From the NCBI RefSeq assembly GCF_012276985.1, contig NZ_JAAXMM010000006.1, positions 62,001 through 126,000 on the forward strand: a stretch of DNA of 64,000 nucleotides, in the 5' to 3' direction. A program made the position numbers and the translations under genes. The stretch comes from Agrobacterium sp. a22-2. Its GTDB lineage: Bacteria; Pseudomonadota; Alphaproteobacteria; Rhizobiales; Rhizobiaceae. Every line of letters begins with the position of its first letter. Position 1 is the stretch's first letter. Below, in pieces: positions 60,810-64,000 of the stretch. The notes below the pieces were generated by a model. The model ran no database searches, was not told the origin of the DNA, and saw nothing but the letters and a program-made list of their open reading frames with translations.

Positions 60810-61775
60810 GTGACCTCGAATTTCCATCAGCCTGTCGATGCCGCCGAAGTGCCGCGGTTTGCCGGCCATTCCACCTTCATGCGGCTGCCGGCGGTGACCA
60901 ATGCCGAAGGACTCGACATTGCGCTGGTCGGCATTCCCTGGGACGGCGGCACCACCAACCGCGCCGGCGCCCGCCATGGCCCGCGGGAGATGCGCAACCA
61001 GTCGAGCCTGGTGCGCCGCGTCCATCATGTCTCGGGCGTCGAGCCGTTCAGCATTGCCAATGTCGCCGATGTCGGCGACGTCTCGGTCAATCCGATCGAC
61101 CTGATGGACGGGCTGAAGCGCATTGAAGCCGGCATCGCGGCGATCGTCTCGGCCGGCGCGCTGCCGCTGTCGGCCGGTGGCGATCACCTGACGACCCTGC
61201 CGGTGCTGCGGGCCGTTGCCAAAAGCCGCCCGGTCGGCCTCATCCATTTCGATGCGCATACCGACACCAATGACAGCTATTTCGGCGGCAATCTCTATAC
61301 CCACGGCACGCCGTTCCGCCGCGCCATCGAGGAGGGCCTGCTCGATCCTAGACGCATGGTGCAGATCGGCATTCGCGGCTCGATCTACGAGACCAATGAC
61401 CATGACTGGGCGCGTGGCCAGGGTATCCGCATCATCTATATGGAAGAGTTCGTGCGCCGCGGCGTCGAGGATGTCATGGCGGAAGCCCGCGCTATTGCCG
61501 GTTCCGGCCCGACCTACGTGACCTTCGACATCGACAGCATCGATCCCTCCATGGCGCCCGGCACCGGTACGCCGGAGATCGGCGGCTTCACGACCCGCGA
61601 GGCCCAGGCGCTGGTGCGGCTGCTCGAGGGCGTCGATATCGTCGGCGCCGATGTCGTCGAGGTCGCCCCACCCTTCGATGTCGCCGGCATGACGGCGCTC
61701 GCCGGCGCCACCATGATGTTCGAACTGCTCTGCGTCATGGCCACCAATGTGGCGCGCAGAAGGGCGGAGAAGTAG
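60810..61775 (+). CDS. Agmatinase-family ureohydrolase
   Basis: Manganese ureohydrolase of the arginase/agmatinase family; members hydrolyse agmatine, guanidinobutyrate or related guanidino acids to urea. Metal motifs are complete: G-G-D-H-L-T-T near 130-136, D-A-H-T-D-T near 152-157, and D-I-D-S-I-D-P-S near 239-246, followed by G-T-G-T-P-E. The preferred start is GTG 60810, six bases after GGAG; an ATG at 60789 lies upstream of that ribosome-binding site. Length 321. The SpeB name is not certain because closely related enzymes differ in substrate. Confidence 0.92.
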   Translation: MTSNFHQPVDAAEVPRFAGHSTFMRLPAVTNAEGLDIALVGIPWDGGTTNRAGARHGPREMRNQSSLVRRVHHVSGVEPFSIANVADVGDVSVNPIDLMDGLKRIEAGIAAIVSAGALPLSAGGDHLTTLPVLRAVAKSRPVGLIHFDAHTDTNDSYFGGNLYTHGTPFRRAIEEGLLDPRRMVQIGIRGSIYETNDHDWARGQGIRIIYMEEFVRRGVEDVMAEARAIAGSGPTYVTFDIDSIDPSMAPGTGTPEIGGFTTREAQALVRLLEGVDIVGADVVEVAPPFDVAGMTALAGATMMFELLCVMATNVARRRAEK

Positions 61776-61926
61776 GCGGCGCCGTTCCGGCATCTGCGCA
61801 AACACCTGCAGACCCTCCCTCGTGTGCGACTCAAGTCCACTCCAATGGTCAGTGTCCAAAGCTGCGCCTCTGGTAATTCCGCCCGTTTTCCGCCATATAA
61901 GCTTGAAAAGCAACGGAAACGGTTTC

Positions 61927-62844
61927 ATGAGCACATCGGTCGAATTCGCAAAGATGAACGGGCTTGGCAACAAGATCCTGGTTGTCGACATGCGCGGCCG
62001 GCCGGATCGGGTGACGCCGGAGGCGGCGATCGTGCTCAATGCCGATGCCGAGACGCGCTTCGACCAGATCATGGCGATTCACGATCCCAAGCGCGACGGC
62101 ACCGATGCCTTCATCGATATCCTTAATTCCGACGGCTCGAAGGCGCAGGCCTGCGGCAATGGCACGCGCTGCGTGGTCCAAGCGCTCGCGGCTGAAACCG
62201 GGCGCAAGGCCTTCACCTTCCAGACCGTGGCCGGCATCCTCAATGCCATCGAGCATGAGGACGGCACGATTTCGGTCGACATGGGCACGCCGATCTTCGA
62301 CTGGGACAAGATCCCGCTGTCGGAGGAATTTTTCGACACCCGCCGCATCGAGCTGCAGATTGGCCCGATCGATGATCCGATCCTGCATTCGCCTTCCGTC
62401 ATGTCGATGGGCAATCCCCATGCGATCTTCTGGGTCGACCGCGACGTGATGAGTTTCGATCTCGGCCGCTTCGGCCCGCTGCTCGAAAACCATCCGATGT
62501 TCCCGGAAAAGGCCAATATCACGTTGGCTCAGGTGACCACGCCGTCGTCGCTGACGACGCGCACCTGGGAGCGCGGCGCCGGCCTGACGCTGGCCTGCGG
62601 ATCGGCCGCTTGTGCGGCCGGCGTCAGTGCGGCGCGCACCGGCCGCACCGGGCGGACGGTCACCATCAATGTCGCCTCCAGCCCGAGCCGCCAGCCGCTG
62701 GTCATCGAATGGCGCGAGCGCGACGACCACGTCATCATGACCGGCCCTGCCGAATGGGAATGGTCGGGCAGCGTCGATCCGGCAACCGGTGCCTGGCAGC
62801 GCGAGGCCGAAAATTCGACCGAACTTGGGGCCAAGGCCCGGTGA
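61927..62844 (+). CDS. dapF: Diaminopimelate epimerase
   Basis: Cytosolic enzyme epimerising L,L- to meso-diaminopimelate for lysine and peptidoglycan. The two catalytic cysteines are Cys76 in Q-A-C-G-N-G-T-R-C and Cys224 in [10 protein letters not shown]. The start [15 protein letters not shown] is canonical; 305 residues. Its stop TGA overlaps the GTG start of mtaB by four bases (GTGA), so the two are translationally coupled. Confidence 0.97.
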   Translation: MSTSVEFAKMNGLGNKILVVDMRGRPDRVTPEAAIVLNADAETRFDQIMAIHDPKRDGTDAFIDILNSDGSKAQACGNGTRCVVQALAAETGRKAFTFQTVAGILNAIEHEDGTISVDMGTPIFDWDKIPLSEEFFDTRRIELQIGPIDDPILHSPSVMSMGNPHAIFWVDRDVMSFDLGRFGPLLENHPMFPEKANITLAQVTTPSSLTTRTWERGAGLTLACGSAACAAGVSAARTGRTGRTVTINVASSPSRQPLVIEWRERDDHVIMTGPAEWEWSGSVDPATGAWQREAENSTELGAKAR

Positions 62845-64000
62845 GCGGCATCGAGGTCATAACCTTCGGATGCCGGCTCAATATTTATGAATCCGAAGTG
62901 ATGAAGGCCGAAGCCGGCAAGGCGGGCCTCAACAATGCCATCCTGGTCAATACCTGTGCGGTGACCGGCGAGGCCGTGCGCCAGGCCCGCCAGGCGATCC
63001 GCCGGGCGCGCCGCGACAATCCCGAGGCCCGCATCATCGTCACCGGTTGTGCCGCCCAGACGGAGGCGCAGACCTTTGCCGATATGCCGGAGGTCGATGC
63101 CGTCCTCGGCAACGAGGAAAAGCTGACCGCGACCGCCTATCGCGCCTTGCCGGATTTCGGGGTTTCGGCGGAAGAGAAGCTGCGCGTCAACGATATCATG
63201 AGCGTCACCGAGACCGCGCCGCAGATGGTGGCGCATATCGACGGCCATGTGCGCGGTTTCCTGCAGGTGCAGACCGGCTGCGACCATCGCTGCACCTTCT
63301 GCATCATCCCCTATGGCCGCGGCAATTCGCGCTCGGTGCCGATGGGCGCCGTGGTGGCGCAGGCCCGCCAGCTGATCGAGAGCGGCTATCGCGAGGTGGT
63401 TCTGACGGGCGTCGATGCCACCAGCTATGGCGCCGACCTGCCGGGCACGCCGACGCTCGGCCTTCTGGCCAAGACCCTGCTGCGCCAGGTGCCGGAGATC
63501 GTCCGGCTGCGGCTGTCGTCGATCGACAGCATCGAGGTCGACCGGCATTTGCTGGACCTGATCGCCGACGAGTCGCGCTTCATGCCGCATTTGCACCTGT
63601 CGCTGCAGCATGGCGACGACATGATCCTGAAGCGCATGAAGCGGCGCCACAGCCGCGCCGATGCGCTGGCCTTCACGGCTGAAGTCCGCCGGCTGCGGCC
63701 CGACATGGCGTTCGGCGCCGACATGATCGCCGGCTTCCCGACCGAAACCGAGGCGATGTTCGACAATGCGGCAAGCCTTGCCGACGAGATCGGCATCGCC
63801 CATCTGCATGTCTTTCCCTATAGCCCGCGACCCGGCACGCCGGCCGCCCGCATGCCGCAGCTCGACCGGCGGCTGGTGAAGGAGCGGGCAGCACGGCTGC
63901 GCGACCGGGGCGAGGCCCTGCATGCGGCGCATCTCGGCCGGCTTGTCGGCACGCGGCAGAAGCTGCTGGTCGAACGGCACGAAATGGCCCATACGGAAGA
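62841..64000 (+). CDS. mtaB: tRNA t6A37 methylthiotransferase MtaB (3' end cut by window edge)
   Basis: Radical-SAM enzyme that converts t6A37 to ms2t6A37 in tRNAs reading ANN codons. 386 codons are visible and the frame is still open at base 64000. The N-terminal methylthiotransferase domain has cluster cysteines in F-G-C-R-L-N (about 10), N-T-C-A-V-T (about 37) and T-G-C-A-A-Q (about 71). The radical-SAM motif is C-D-H-R-C-T-F-C near 147-154. The start is GTG 62841 overlapping the dapF stop. In rhizobia ftsY often follows; that region is outside the window. Confidence 0.93.
   Translation, partial: MSGIEVITFGCRLNIYESEVMKAEAGKAGLNNAILVNTCAVTGEAVRQARQAIRRARRDNPEARIIVTGCAAQTEAQTFADMPEVDAVLGNEEKLTATAYRALPDFGVSAEEKLRVNDIMSVTETAPQMVAHIDGHVRGFLQVQTGCDHRCTFCIIPYGRGNSRSVPMGAVVAQARQLIESGYREVVLTGVDATSYGADLPGTPTLGLLAKTLLRQVPEIVRLRLSSIDSIEVDRHLLDLIADESRFMPHLHLSLQHGDDMILKRMKRRHSRADALAFTAEVRRLRPDMAFGADMIAGFPTETEAMFDNAASLADEIGIAHLHVFPYSPRPGTPAARMPQLDRRLVKERAARLRDRGEALHAAHLGRLVGTRQKLLVERHEMAHTE

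Noticed and set aside
1..64000. CRISPR arrays, insertion sequences, prophage, toxin-antitoxin or defence islands
   Set aside because: No regularly spaced repeats with spacers, no transposase or integrase genes, and no cluster of defence genes were seen; almost every gene is a recognised chromosomal housekeeping or metabolic gene.

Overview
The window is ordinary chromosome of an alphaproteobacterium, almost certainly a member of the Rhizobiaceae (Hyphomicrobiales). The evidence is high GC, PhaR/PhaA/PhaB polyhydroxybutyrate genes, a CarD regulator, an RpoH2-type sigma factor, a SUV3-like helicase, a DUF3309 mini-protein, long PutA, a SAM-II riboswitch before metA, a RIME-type intergenic palindrome, and candidate CtrA, EcfG/RpoE2 and CcrM (GANTC) sites. 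I see no insertion sequence, prophage, integron, CRISPR array or replication origin. About 64 protein genes, one tRNA and two riboswitches are supported; several genes are too short or too close to an edge to be found by simple ORF calling.

Layout. 1-4.2 kb: a LysE-type exporter (cut by the left edge), ispA, mtgA, a glutathione transferase, rpmF and a four-helix membrane protein. 4.2-7.2 kb: phaR facing phaA-phaB, with a PhaR-type operator between them. 7.2-9.0 kb: a YunG-like gene, two tiny envelope genes, and a gene-free stretch carrying a 70-bp repeat (three copies, fixed internal spacing) and an unusual density of GANTC sites. 9.0-15.3 kb: SUV3-like RNA helicase, an S4-domain Hsp15-like protein, ferredoxin FdxA, CarD and RpoH2. 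15.3-25.1 kb: an M48 lipoprotein protease; the thiBPQ thiamine importer behind a TPP riboswitch; a YddA/SbmA-type ABC protein whose ATPase motifs are all degraded; a Uup-type ABC-F ATPase; and thiN. 25.1-30.6 kb: rpsU, two small overlapping genes, a MoxR ATPase and its VWA partner separated by SAM-II-controlled metA, and galM.

30.7-42.0 kb: putA, tRNA-Gly(GCC), a ProX-type editing deacylase, CnoX-like thioredoxin, a LON-substrate-binding-domain protein, a YcaR-like protein, a UbiH-type monooxygenase, tesB and the glnK-amtB ammonium operon. 42.2-54 kb: ftsK behind a perfect CtrA box, lolA, xth, a cyclic-nucleotide-binding protein beside a CenR-like response regulator, an L,D-transpeptidase, an aldo/keto reductase, an EEP-family phosphodiesterase, leuC and a polar amino-acid ABC importer. 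54-64 kb: the ffh - chorismate mutase - rpsP - rimM - trmD - rplS translation/SRP block, interrupted by a convergent TauE/SafE gene, then an MBL-fold hydrolase, an agmatinase-family ureohydrolase, dapF and mtaB (cut by the right edge).

Functional themes are PHB storage, thiamine uptake and salvage (thiBPQ plus thiN), methionine entry under SAM control, nitrogen sensing (GlnK-AmtB), proline catabolism, and envelope and division functions. The most unusual items are the GANTC-bearing repeat cluster at 7.6-8.9 kb and the apparently ATPase-dead ABC protein at 20.8-22.6 kb. Neither is proof of a new system. I found no convincing multi-gene accessory system in this window.
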